Source: Sandaracinaceae bacterium (GTDB taxonomy: Bacteria > Myxococcota_A > Polyangia > Polyangiales > Houyiibacteriaceae). From it: 64,000 nt of DNA. Of the stretch, positions 15,470-24,751 are shown piece by piece (the first letter of the stretch is position 1; every line of letters starts with the position of its first letter). Made by a program: the position numbers and the translations under genes. Below the pieces are notes generated by a model. That model saw only the letters and a program-made list of their open reading frames with translations. It searched no databases and was not told the DNA's origin. The DNA is taken from NCBI GenBank assembly GCA_020633055.1, contig JACKEJ010000004.1, positions 1-64,000 on the forward strand. The letters are read 5' to 3'.

Positions 15470-17071
15470 CTACCGCCGGCGCATGTCGACGGTCACCTTG
15501 CCGCCCTCCAGCGTGGTGGTGTCGTACACCCTCGCCCGGTACTCACGCCGGCGCTCCGCGAACGCTTCCCACCAGACGGCGGCCAGCGCGTCGGTCCAGC
15601 TCGGAGCGGCCTCGATAGCATCCAGCGCCTCGCCCAGCGCCGCTGCGCTCTCGTAGCGCTCGGCCGGGTACTTCGCGAGGCAGCGCAGCAGCACGCGGTC
15701 GAAGGCCTCGGGCACGGGTTGGCTCGCGTGCTCGCTGGGGACGGGCGGATCTTTGTGCAGGTGCTGGGCGCAGACCTCGCGCACGGTGGTGCCCGTGAAG
15801 AGCTGCTTGCCAGTGACCAGGAAGTACCCCAGCGCGCCGAGCGAGTAGATGTCGGTCGGCGGCCCCAGCTGGTCGGGTTGGATGATGGCCTCCGGCGACA
15901 GATACGCCGGGGTCCCCTCGAGCACCACGTCCTCGGCCTGTGACGCGTCCCCTCCGGTGAACTCCCTCACCAGTCCGAAGTCCACGACCTTGGCGACGTC
16001 GCACCGATTCCCGATCTTGTTCACGATGACGTTGGCCGGCTTGATGTCGCGGTGGATGAGCCCGCGGTGGTGCGCGTCGTCGAGGGCAGCGCAGATCTGC
16101 TTCATGATGGGGATGACGCGCCCGACGGGCATGGGGCCATCGACGGTGACGAGGGTCTGCAGGTCCACCCCGGGCAGGTACTCCATGGCGTAGTAGAACT
16201 CGCCCTCGGGGCTGTGGCCGAAGTCGTAGATGGCCACGATGTTGGGGTGCGCCAGCTCGCTGGTGAGCTGCACCTCCTTCTCGAAGCGGGCCAAGTCTGC
16301 GGCGTGACTGGAGCCGCTGGTCAGCAGCTTGATGGCGGTGGGCCGGCGCAGCAGCGCGTGGCTGGCCTTGTAGACCACGCCCATCCCGCCCTGGCCCAGC
16401 TTCTCGCCCAGGGTGTACTGCCCCAGCTGCTTGGCCTTCTCTTGTTCGAGCTCGCGCTCCTGGTCGGCGATGACGCGCCGCAGGACGAAGTCGCGCGGCG
16501 TGGCGCTCTCGAACATGTACGTCGCCGACGCCATGATGCCGACCATGCCGATGGCGAACGCGCCCTGCAGCGGCGCGAGCGTCACGTCGGGGCTCGTCGC
16601 CATGAAGTACCCGCAGAGCAAGCAGTATGGGGTCACGGCGATGACGGCCATCACGAAGGGCAGGTTCGCCATGGTGAAGGCGAAGAGCACGACGAACATG
16701 GCGGCCAGGAGCCCGACCGACGAGAACACCCCGGCGTCCCACACGATGAGCTGCGCGGCCAAGCCGGCGGTGGTGTTGGACGCCGCCACGATGAGCTGCA
16801 CCTGCCGAGCCGTGCGCGTGAAGCGCGACACCCACAGCGACGCCAGCAGGTAGCCGCACATCCCAATGGAGGCGAGCATGGTGGTGCGGCCCGACGACGA
16901 GACCAACGAGAGCAGCGGTCCGAGCCCCAGCCAGAGCGCGACCGAGCTCAGCAGAGAAGCACGCAGCTGACGCAACGCGCGCGGCCGGAACTTGGTCTGG
17001 AACTCGGCCTCGAGCGCAGGGTCACGGAAACGGAGCGTGACCGGGCCCTGCGACTCGTTGCTGGTGGTCAT
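15470..17071 (-). CDS. Membrane Ser/Thr protein kinase with N-terminal multi-helix domain, 533 aa
   Basis: Hanks-type kinase. Residues 1-190 form about six membrane helices. After a charged linker the kinase domain begins at 217: glycine loop GQGGMG (225-230), Lys 248 (TAIKLL), HRD 340-342 (GLIHRDIKPAN), DFG 364-366 (VVDFGLVRE) and the APE-like LSPEAI. All catalytic residues are present, so it should be active. The membrane part precedes the kinase, the reverse of the common PknB layout with a C-terminal sensor. It lies 151 nt downstream of the helicase operon on the same strand but appears separate. Confidence 0.92.
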   Translation of the reverse strand: MTTSNESQGPVTLRFRDPALEAEFQTKFRPRALRQLRASLLSSVALWLGLGPLLSLVSSSGRTTMLASIGMCGYLLASLWVSRFTRTARQVQLIVAASNTTAGLAAQLIVWDAGVFSSVGLLAAMFVVLFAFTMANLPFVMAVIAVTPYCLLCGYFMATSPDVTLAPLQGAFAIGMVGIMASATYMFESATPRDFVLRRVIADQERELEQEKAKQLGQYTLGEKLGQGGMGVVYKASHALLRRPTAIKLLTSGSSHAADLARFEKEVQLTSELAHPNIVAIYDFGHSPEGEFYYAMEYLPGVDLQTLVTVDGPMPVGRVIPIMKQICAALDDAHHRGLIHRDIKPANVIVNKIGNRCDVAKVVDFGLVREFTGGDASQAEDVVLEGTPAYLSPEAIIQPDQLGPPTDIYSLGALGYFLVTGKQLFTGTTVREVCAQHLHKDPPVPSEHASQPVPEAFDRVLLRCLAKYPAERYESAAALGEALDAIEAAPSWTDALAAVWWEAFAERRREYRARVYDTTTLEGGKVTVDMRRR

Positions 17072-17222
17072 CTGCCGAGCCTACCCCAGACGAGCCCTGT
17101 CTCTACTCCTCTGCCGGGGCGCGCGTCCGAGTCCTCTTCCGACAGCGCACGACGTCCGTCAGCGCAGACGCGGCGTCGTCGCGGACAGGGAGCTCGCCGA
17201 GGCGCTGCGACCTGTCGCCCGC

Positions 17223-17651
17223 CTACCAGCGGTCGTGATCCGTCAAGAAGGACTCGAAGCGGTCCGACTCACGCGCAAGGGTGGCAGCGTAGTACAGCAC
17301 GTCGTCGTCGAGCAGGGTGGACAGACGCGCCGTCGCGACGGCCTCCAAACGGTCGCGTTCGGTCAGGCGGAAGCACAGACTCTCCGTGTGTTGGTTCTGG
17401 ACCAAGATGTCGTCACATAGACGGGCACGGAAGCTCGCGTAGGGCTGTGGCTGGGCGGCGGCGAGCTTCTCCAGCTGCCTCCGTGTGGCGATGGTCGTGC
17501 GCAGCACGATGTGCTCGCCGACGACGCGGTAGCGGACGAAGTGACGTCGGCCATACGGCAGAGACACGGTGAGCTTGCCTGACTCCCAGCTGATGCGGAG
17601 GTCCTCGAAGGCTCGGGACCGAGCACCGAGCAGCCGCCGAACCTCAGTCAT
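17223..17651 (-). CDS. 142 aa last gene of the helicase/PLD operon, unknown
   Basis: Starts MTEVRRLLGARSRAFEDLRI at ATG 17651, overlapping the helicase stop by 8 nt, so it is co-translated. The N-terminal half is beta-rich (WESGKLTVSLPYGRRHFVRY, then RVVGEHIVLRTTI). The C-terminal half is helical, ending FESFLTDHDRW. No motif is recognised. Given its position it is probably an accessory or specificity subunit of the module; it could also modulate the helicase. Purely contextual inference. Confidence 0.75.
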   Translation of the reverse strand: MTEVRRLLGARSRAFEDLRISWESGKLTVSLPYGRRHFVRYRVVGEHIVLRTTIATRRQLEKLAAAQPQPYASFRARLCDDILVQNQHTESLCFRLTERDRLEAVATARLSTLLDDDVLYYAATLARESDRFESFLTDHDRW

Positions 17652-20600
17652 GACGGGACCTCTTCAGAAGGTAGCTGCGAAAGCCGTCCAGCGGCGCGTC
17701 TTGGTCGACGAAGAGCTGCTGCTCGACGTCGTCGGCGACGACGGAAACGCGACGCACGAGGTCCAGCAGCTCGTCCAGCTGCGCGCTCTCTGAGTGAAAG
17801 TGCATGTCACTCTCCACCCCGACGACGAAGCGCCCGCGCTCGCCGGACGGTCGCTGACAGATGCGCGCCGCTTGGAACTCGAGCGGCAGCCGCGTCTGGA
17901 TACCCACCAGCTCCTCTGCCCTGCCCATCTCCCTCGTCAAGAACCCCACCGGGCTGATCGCGTGGACGAGCATGGCCTGCGAAGTGCGCGAGCTGCGCAG
18001 GTGCAACGAGAAGGGCTGCTGGCGGGCTCGGTCTCGCAGCTCTGGGGGAGCGAGCTCGCCCGCGGACGTGACGAACACCGTGCCGAAGCGGGCGGTCAGC
18101 GGTTGACTCCCGTCCCACACGACGCGCACCCGCTCCCCGAGGCGGCGTGTGAGGCGCTCGAACTGACGGAGAGTGACCTCCGCCCGCCGCACGTGCACCG
18201 TCGTGTCGGCCGGCTCGCCCTCGAGATACTCGGGTCGGACCGGGAAGGCCGTCTCCAGCTCCCGGTCTGTAGGGATGCTCGATCCAGACGCAAGCATGGC
18301 CGTGGGCATATGGACGCTGGGGGAGTCCATCTCGGGCGCGAAGCCCCGGTGGGTGATCGCGACGAACCGATTCATGCGATCGAAGAGGCGCTCGACCTGC
18401 AGCTTCTCGACGGTGTCCGCCAGGTACGGGAACTGTACCTGCAACAAGTCCTCGCGCCCTGGCAGCGTGGTCATACCTGCCAACCGGCGGTGCACGAGGG
18501 AGTTGATGCGGTCGATGCGCCCGGTGCGCTGTTCCGTGGCCGACGGTGTCCACGCGATGCCATAGTGGACCACCCGCGAGCAGAACGTGTGCAGGTCCTC
18601 GCCCTCCTGCAACACGTCCGTGGTGATGAGCGCCAGCGGATAGCCTGGCATCCGAAACTGGCGAACCAAGCGGGGCGCCACACCTCCGTGCATGGCCGCC
18701 ACTGGCGTCTGCTGGGCGAGTGCTTGACCGAAGTGACGCGCCAGCAGGTCCAGCGGCGCCTCCCGCTCGTCTGCGAAGTTCACCGTCATCAACAGATCGT
18801 GTTGCTCGCCCACGTAGGCGAGCTCGTGGAAGGCACCGAACGAGCCGCACGCCTCACGCTGCGACTCCAACAAGTCCAGGAAGTCGTGGATGAGATCCTC
18901 GGCGCGCGTCTCGGTGCGGTCCTGCGCACCCAGGTCCATTGTGCCAAGCCGGGTAACGACGAGGGCCCAGAGGTCGATGTAGGCGTGCCCCAGGCGCGCC
19001 ACCGCCGACAGCATGGCCCGCCTCGTGTCGCGGTCGCGGAAATAGGCTTGGAAGTCGGTGTCTTCCCCACCGCGAGATGGCCAGAGCGTGTCTCGCAGAC
19101 GGCCCCGACTGCGCAGCTCGGTGAAGAAGGTCCGCGTCTGGAGGTAGTCTCCCACCACAGGGAGCTCCTCGCCGCCTTGGTAGGGTTGCAGTTCGCCACG
19201 ACCGAACAGGAGCTGTAGAACGGCCGCCGCCTTGCTGGAGAGCTCGGACGGGGACATGGCCAGCAAGTAGAGCGCCGCCTCCTGGTAGGCGCGATACACC
19301 CTGCGACGCGGCGGACGCTTGGCGTGCTGCTGAAACACGCGAAAGGCCGCCAGCGACCGCAGCGTGTCCGCGACATCGCGTGGTTCTCGCCCCAGGACCG
19401 CAGCCAGCGAGGCGAGCACGTCGTCCGGCTGGCCGAGGAGGTCCCACACGTAGTTGTCGTCGAAGAACGTGGAGTACGCCGAATTCTCGCTGCCGAGGCG
19501 GTTGCGCTGCAGGGCCGCGCCCGAGAGCACGCCCCCCGGACCCGCGCCGCGGAAGAACCACGCAAAGAAGCTGTCGTTGCCACCTTGGTCGTCCGCCTCA
19601 ACATCCTCTCGTCCGTGAGCGACGCGTGCCTTGGGGGACGTCGCAACCTGCGAACGCCGCCGACGTGTCCGCTCACGCTCGTAGGCCGCCCACTGAGCGT
19701 CAAGCTGCGCCGCGAGCTCCGGGTGTTCCGCGAACATCCCGGCCAGCCTCGTCCGCAAGCGCGCGTCGTACTGTCGCAGGAGCTTGTCCGTCATCTCCAT
19801 GACGGACCGCACCCGGCGCACGAACACCAGGGTCTTTCGCCCGGCGTCGAAGTCGCTCGCGACGCTCTCCACCACGTGGTCCATCTTGGGGTGAGGCATG
19901 GGCGTGCCAAACGTCCGTTGATAGGAGGCCGCGATGTCGTTGACTGCCGCGCTGTCGATGCCCTGCTTGGCGAGGACGTCGTCTGTCTGGTCACGACTGA
20001 AGAACGCCGGCTCGTGTCCCTGCGTACCGTCCTCGTCGTCGCCCGCTAGCGCGTCGTCGCTGGGAGTGGGCGCCCCGGCGACCTTGGCGGTCTCCATGAA
20101 GCTCTCGAAGGACGAGAGCATGCCCATCTGAAAGTTGGCGCCGAAGCGAGGATCGTGAAGCACCTCGGACACCTTCTTTTGGACGAGCGCCACGACCAGA
20201 CGCTGACGGTCGGTCGGGATCTCGAGCGGCTGACCGTAGGCCACGACCCCCCCGCTGCGCCACTCGCTGCGGTACATGTTCTTGGTGAAGGTCGCCCCCG
20301 CGACGCGCAGCTGCGTCACGCGCCGCACGAGGACGCGCTGTGCCGCCTCTCGCTTGACTGCCTCCTCGCGATGTTCCCGCAGCGCGAGGAACGGCTGCCC
20401 ATGACCCAAGAGATCCAGCTGGTGCCAGAGGTCGACGTAGTCGTACTCGATCGGGGTCGCAGAGAGCAGGAGCACTCGGTCCACCCGGCGTACAAGACCA
20501 GGTTCACCGCTCGTGCCCAACACGGTCGCCAGGATCTTGTTGCGCGCCGAAGCGCTCGCCCTCCCGTGCCTGAGGCAGTGCGCCTCGTCGATGACCACGA

Positions 20601-21219
20601 GGTCGTAGTGCGGGATGACGCGGTTGAGCGCCATCGCGTAGTCGGCCTTGAAACGCTCCTTGTCGCGATGCGTGAGCGGGATGTCCGCCTTTCCGAGCCG
20701 CGGGGAGACGTCGATGAGCGCGTCGCGTCGCGCGGCCCGGTCGGAGCTACTCGCGCTCAGCCCGAGGCTGAAGCAGCTCATGCGCAGGAAGGTGTCGGAG
20801 GAGCCGTCCCGCGACGACTTGACCGCCCACTCCAGCAAGCTGTCCGCCGAGACGGGGGCCCGCGTGGGTCGGTCGTCGAGACCGCGCACGCGTTGATCGC
20901 GGTGGCGCCAGTTGTTGGCCGTGAAGTTGCGCAGCTCCTTGACCCATTTGCGCTGGATGTTCTCGCGAGGCGCGACGAACAGGACGCGCATGGACGGGTT
21001 CACGAAGCGCATCAGCCCAATCGCGCCGAGCGCCACGTAGGTCTTCCCCATCCCGACCTCGTCTGCCAAGTACGCCACGCCGTCACGCGAAAGGATGTTG
21101 TGGATGGCGACAGCCCCCTCCAACTGCAGCTCGGGCATGCTCCCAGCCACGTGACCGTCCCCCGAGAAGTCGATCAGGGCGCGCGCGGTCGCGAGGTCGA
21201 GCGGACGGATGGTCTTCAT
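17644..21219 (-). CDS. SNF2/RapA-like superfamily 2 helicase, 1191 aa
   Basis: ATP-dependent DNA translocase. Motif I is at 53-60 (DEVGMGKT), motif II at 211-214 (VVIDEAHCLRHG) and motif III at 253-256 (LLLSATPIEYDYVDLW). The C-terminal RecA lobe shows KTLVFVRRVRS, then LITTDVLQEGEDLHTF and, at about 895, EQRTGRIDRI (motif VI). A 270-residue C-terminal domain is unrecognised. Large insertions in the middle distinguish it from chromatin-type Swi2/Snf2 enzymes. The start at ATG 21219 overlaps the TGA of the PLD gene (ATGA). It shares the operon with a PLD-superfamily nuclease, so restriction of invading DNA is the leading hypothesis. Confidence 0.93.
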   Translation of the reverse strand: MKTIRPLDLATARALIDFSGDGHVAGSMPELQLEGAVAIHNILSRDGVAYLADEVGMGKTYVALGAIGLMRFVNPSMRVLFVAPRENIQRKWVKELRNFTANNWRHRDQRVRGLDDRPTRAPVSADSLLEWAVKSSRDGSSDTFLRMSCFSLGLSASSSDRAARRDALIDVSPRLGKADIPLTHRDKERFKADYAMALNRVIPHYDLVVIDEAHCLRHGRASASARNKILATVLGTSGEPGLVRRVDRVLLLSATPIEYDYVDLWHQLDLLGHGQPFLALREHREEAVKREAAQRVLVRRVTQLRVAGATFTKNMYRSEWRSGGVVAYGQPLEIPTDRQRLVVALVQKKVSEVLHDPRFGANFQMGMLSSFESFMETAKVAGAPTPSDDALAGDDEDGTQGHEPAFFSRDQTDDVLAKQGIDSAAVNDIAASYQRTFGTPMPHPKMDHVVESVASDFDAGRKTLVFVRRVRSVMEMTDKLLRQYDARLRTRLAGMFAEHPELAAQLDAQWAAYERERTRRRRSQVATSPKARVAHGREDVEADDQGGNDSFFAWFFRGAGPGGVLSGAALQRNRLGSENSAYSTFFDDNYVWDLLGQPDDVLASLAAVLGREPRDVADTLRSLAAFRVFQQHAKRPPRRRVYRAYQEAALYLLAMSPSELSSKAAAVLQLLFGRGELQPYQGGEELPVVGDYLQTRTFFTELRSRGRLRDTLWPSRGGEDTDFQAYFRDRDTRRAMLSAVARLGHAYIDLWALVVTRLGTMDLGAQDRTETRAEDLIHDFLDLLESQREACGSFGAFHELAYVGEQHDLLMTVNFADEREAPLDLLARHFGQALAQQTPVAAMHGGVAPRLVRQFRMPGYPLALITTDVLQEGEDLHTFCSRVVHYGIAWTPSATEQRTGRIDRINSLVHRRLAGMTTLPGREDLLQVQFPYLADTVEKLQVERLFDRMNRFVAITHRGFAPEMDSPSVHMPTAMLASGSSIPTDRELETAFPVRPEYLEGEPADTTVHVRRAEVTLRQFERLTRRLGERVRVVWDGSQPLTARFGTVFVTSAGELAPPELRDRARQQPFSLHLRSSRTSQAMLVHAISPVGFLTREMGRAEELVGIQTRLPLEFQAARICQRPSGERGRFVVGVESDMHFHSESAQLDELLDLVRRVSVVADDVEQQLFVDQDAPLDGFRSYLLKRSRHD

Positions 21220-23285
21220 GGTGCTCCGACCTTGCTCGCCGGACGCATGAACCACGTCTCGAACCACCTGACGAAGACGTCTGCGTCAGGTCCCAAGTCG
21301 AGCTCCCGGGCGAGCGAACGGCCCAGCGCGAAGCGCTCCTTCAGCTCCTTGTGCGCCGCCCTGTGCTGCTCGAACAGGTGCGCGGCGGCGGGTTCTCGAG
21401 CGAGCCGACACACGAGCGACTCGGCGCTCAGGACCGTCACATAGTCCATCAGAGGGTCACGCTTCACATCGGCCTCTGCCGCCTCGCCTGCTGCATTGCG
21501 TGGAGCGACCGCCTTCGAAAGCAACCCCGGGAGCGAGTCGTACTTCTGCCCGAACAGACGGTACACCACCTCGCGCGTCCGGCCCTCGGCCAACGCACGC
21601 CGCACGTGTCCCTCGAGGTGCTCGAACGCGTGGAAGACGCCCGCGAATCGATCGAACATGCTGACCTGAACCCTGGCGTCGGCCTCGTCTCTGGGCGGGG
21701 CGAGACCGCGCGCGACAAGCTCCTGGTTCAGCTTGCCCTCCAGGAACGCTTCGCGCTGCTCCATGGAGAGGAGCGACCAGTAGCGCAGGATCTCCTCCAT
21801 CGTCATGCTGAACATGATGGAGGGCTTGTGGGCCATCCCGACCTCGGTGACGAGGATCGTCCCGCGCGGTTCGCCACCGACGCGCACGTCCAGGCTGGAC
21901 GTGGAACGGAGGGTCTCGCTCAGTCGCTCCGCGCAGCTGCCCGACAAGCACAGCCACTGACTCGCTCGAGGCGCCTTGACCTCGGCAAGGAGCTCCCCCG
22001 CGGACCACAGCGCGAACGGCTCGGGGCGTTCATCCTCGCAAAAATACGAAGCCTCCTTGGTGGTCCAGTCGAATCGGATGGACAAGGGCGGTGGTGTCTC
22101 GCCGGAGCCCTCTCCGCTCTCGCCCGCCTCGCGAAACGCAACGGCGCCCGTGTCCACGGGGGTGAGCCACCAGTCCAGCTTTTTGGGCTGACTGACCTCG
22201 AACACCGCGGTGGCCTCGAAGTTCCTCCGAGTGGCGCCGGAATGCCCCGGCGTGGTCATGTTCGCGGAGCCCATGGCGAGGAACTCGCGACCCTCGGCCT
22301 TGCTCCACAGCCGATAGACCTTGGCGTGTACGCGCCTGAGCAAGTGCTTCTCCTCACCGCTCTTCCCGCGCTGACGCACGGCCCCCGTGAACGCGCTCCA
22401 GCTCAGGTCCGGCAGGCTGGCGATGCCTCGATACACGTCTGGGTCGCACTCCGTGCTGCCGTCGTCCGCTCTCGGCTCGTAGATGCGCGTGGCCTTCGGC
22501 TCGAGCTGCTCGATGAGCGCCGCGACCGCCTGCCCGTCGCCGTGCGCATCGAAGTAGGGCGACACCACCTCGAGATTGTAGACGCCTGCCGGGAGCGCGA
22601 GGGTATCCCGCAAGAACTCGTGAAACGGCGCTTGAGAGACCCATACACGTGGGTTGAGCGCGCGGTTGGTCGTCCGTTGCGGGTTGTCCGTCACTTCGTA
22701 GCGGAGGAACCTCCGGATGAGTTCGAGCGCGGGCTGTTCGGCGCCCGTCGCGTCGGCTCGACGGAGCCCACTGAGCAGGTCCATGAGGTCTCGCCGGATG
22801 CTGCTCCTGGACCCGGCCACGATGTCCTCGAACCAGGCGCACTCGACGTTCTCCCACCACCCCGCGCGCGTCAGATTGGCGGAGAGGACCCCCACGATCA
22901 AGCGCATTGGCGCCGCGACGGAGTCGTCGTCGGACCCTGTCGCGTCCTTTGCGAGGACCAGCACCAGCTTGGGGTGAAAGAGGCCGCGCGCGTGAGTGAC
23001 CGCCACGCGCTGGATGTCGAGCGCCGCGGAGTCGCTCCCCGCCACGAGCCCACGGCGGTCGAAGTAGATGGCGAGGGGCCCGACGTCACGCAGTGTCTCC
23101 TCGAGCTGAACGAGTCGCACGCGTGGCGCCTGCGAGAAGCTCTGCTCGAACAGCGTTGGGACGATCTCCTGCTCGAAGAAGCCAGGCTCGAAGCTGAACG
23201 TCGTGAACACTGCGGCCTGCACCACGCGGCCCGCCACGCGCCGGTGGAGCACCTCGGAGAGCACGGCGGTCGGAGCGTTCGTCAT
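21216..23285 (-). CDS. Phospholipase-D-superfamily (HKN) nuclease, 689 aa
   Basis: Two PLD half-sites are visible. The first is H104-x-K106 (GLFHPKLVLVL) followed by GVLSANLTRAG with N137; the second is H320-x-K322 (RVHAKVYRLWS) with MGSANMTTPG and N342. The HxK...N form, rather than HxK...D, resembles Tdp1 and helicase-associated PLD nucleases. The C-terminal 340 residues are helical and unrecognised. Starts at ATG 23285, overlapping the upstream stop by 4 nt. Expected activity is DNA phosphodiester cleavage coupled to the helicase encoded next. DISARM DrmC is also a PLD protein, but it is much shorter, and no DUF1998 or methylase gene is present. Confidence 0.9.
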   Translation of the reverse strand: MTNAPTAVLSEVLHRRVAGRVVQAAVFTTFSFEPGFFEQEIVPTLFEQSFSQAPRVRLVQLEETLRDVGPLAIYFDRRGLVAGSDSAALDIQRVAVTHARGLFHPKLVLVLAKDATGSDDDSVAAPMRLIVGVLSANLTRAGWWENVECAWFEDIVAGSRSSIRRDLMDLLSGLRRADATGAEQPALELIRRFLRYEVTDNPQRTTNRALNPRVWVSQAPFHEFLRDTLALPAGVYNLEVVSPYFDAHGDGQAVAALIEQLEPKATRIYEPRADDGSTECDPDVYRGIASLPDLSWSAFTGAVRQRGKSGEEKHLLRRVHAKVYRLWSKAEGREFLAMGSANMTTPGHSGATRRNFEATAVFEVSQPKKLDWWLTPVDTGAVAFREAGESGEGSGETPPPLSIRFDWTTKEASYFCEDERPEPFALWSAGELLAEVKAPRASQWLCLSGSCAERLSETLRSTSSLDVRVGGEPRGTILVTEVGMAHKPSIMFSMTMEEILRYWSLLSMEQREAFLEGKLNQELVARGLAPPRDEADARVQVSMFDRFAGVFHAFEHLEGHVRRALAEGRTREVVYRLFGQKYDSLPGLLSKAVAPRNAAGEAAEADVKRDPLMDYVTVLSAESLVCRLAREPAAAHLFEQHRAAHKELKERFALGRSLARELDLGPDADVFVRWFETWFMRPASKVGAP

Positions 23286-24589
23286 CGGCGCCCCATGACC
23301 TCGGCGCCAAGCGCCTTCAGCGAGTTCAGGAAGTAGGTGTTCTCCCAGAGGTGCGGCAACTGGCTGACGCTCGGGAGCGCGACACGCTCCGAGCGAAGGC
23401 GCACGTGGAGCCTGCCCTTGCGGATCTCGACCCACGCTGCACCGCCTCTCGCGGCCATGACGAGCGCGTTCAGCCGCAGCGTCCGCTCCACGAAGCCCAC
23501 GTAGTCACCTTGCGCGAGATCCAACGCCATCTGTGCCAAGAGATCCGCCGCGGAGCCGGACGATGCCCGGGCGATCTCGGTCCGCATCCCGAGCACACCC
23601 TCGTGGTCGACGACCGACAGACGGTCGCCCAGTGTGCGGGCGACAGCCTCCGCGACGTCCGCGACGCGGCCATCGACGTGCACCAAGACGAAGCCGAAGA
23701 TGCGCGCGGCCAACACCAGCAGTGGCTCCATCACCGCGATGTGGGTGAGCGGGCGAAGGAGAGCGTCGTCTCCCTGCTGAGCACACACATCGCGGAGACG
23801 ATCGAGTTCGTGCGCGGAGAACGGCGCGCCCCAGTCGCACCTCCCGGCCGCGTTGAGCGCGTCGATGCGTCCCCAGAGGCGTTCCTGACGCCCGCGGGTC
23901 GGGTCGTCGCCCCCTGCGCCCAGCACGAGGTGCCGAGCATAGAACGTACGCTCGAAACGCTGGAGGGTTGGCCCGAGGACCACGCCCAGCGCCCGTCCGA
24001 GACCGTCTCTCGGTCTGAACGTGCCACCCTTCACGACGTACCTGCGTATCTCGGCGAGCGCTGGTGAGTGCTCGGCGCGCAACGCGGGCAAGAGCCTGCC
24101 TTCGATGTGTTCGCGGCACGCCTGCGTGACACCGCGCGTCGTTGGGTCGAGCAGCCCGCTGGACATCCCCGCGCGTGAGTACAGGCCCCACAAGCCATAG
24201 ACCTTCTGGTTGCTCATGATCTGCTCGTCGCCGCCAACGCCGATCGGAACGCCCTTGCCCGGGTGCAGCGCTCTCCGCACACGGGTGATCCCGAGGATCC
24301 GACCAGCCTCCTCGCCGTTGCTCCCCTGCGCGCGACTGTACGCCGCCAGTTGCTCGAAGCGCAGGAACGCGGACACCCGCTCCGCCTCGGGCACCCCCCC
24401 CGCGGCGACGAGCTCGTCTGCGAAGTAGAGGCCCAAGATGAGGGTGGTGAACCCTCGAACGGACGTGGTGACCGTAGTGAGGTTGCCGACGACCTCGCGC
24501 CCGAGCGCGCTCCAGATTGGCTGGAGGCCGAGGGGGTCTCGCGACCCCGCCACGGCCGCCCGCGGGTCGATCTCGGTCAGGAAATGCAT
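23282..24589 (-). CDS. First gene of the helicase/PLD operon, 435 aa, unknown
   Basis: Starts MHFLTEIDPRAAVAGSRDPL at ATG 24589. A strongly patterned N-terminal stretch follows: GLQPIWSALGREVVGNLTTV, then TTSVRGFTTLILGLYFADEL. Other visible blocks are LHPGKGVPIGVGGDEQIMSN and GLWGLYSRAGMSSGLLDP. It has no signal peptide, and the hydrophobic parts look buried rather than membrane-spanning. No domain is recognised. As the first gene it may sense the invader or assemble the complex. The stop overlaps the PLD start (ATGA). The 162 bp upstream region, divergent from a lipoprotein gene, should hold the operon promoter. Confidence 0.85.
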   Translation of the reverse strand: MHFLTEIDPRAAVAGSRDPLGLQPIWSALGREVVGNLTTVTTSVRGFTTLILGLYFADELVAAGGVPEAERVSAFLRFEQLAAYSRAQGSNGEEAGRILGITRVRRALHPGKGVPIGVGGDEQIMSNQKVYGLWGLYSRAGMSSGLLDPTTRGVTQACREHIEGRLLPALRAEHSPALAEIRRYVVKGGTFRPRDGLGRALGVVLGPTLQRFERTFYARHLVLGAGGDDPTRGRQERLWGRIDALNAAGRCDWGAPFSAHELDRLRDVCAQQGDDALLRPLTHIAVMEPLLVLAARIFGFVLVHVDGRVADVAEAVARTLGDRLSVVDHEGVLGMRTEIARASSGSAADLLAQMALDLAQGDYVGFVERTLRLNALVMAARGGAAWVEIRKGRLHVRLRSERVALPSVSQLPHLWENTYFLNSLKALGAEVMGRR

Positions 24590-24751
24590 GTCGGGCTCTC
24601 GCTCCCTCGCACCGCAGCTCGCATGGGCGGGATGGTACACGCGGAGTGTGTCGCTTGGGCGCCGTTCGGGACTCCCGGGTCCGAGCCCTGATAGCGAAGC
24701 GTTTCACGTGGGGCGTGTCGTCCGCTACGGTGCGGTGGGGACATCCATCTC

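Noticed and set aside
16052..17572. 506-codon plus-strand open frame opposite the kinase
   Set aside because: The kinase motifs on the minus strand are complete; the plus reading is His/Gln/Glu-rich without domain.
17223..24589. Assignment of the helicase/PLD operon to DISARM
   Set aside because: No DUF1998 (DrmB) or DNA methylase gene is present, and the PLD protein is far longer than DrmC. Only the general helicase-PLD theme is shared.
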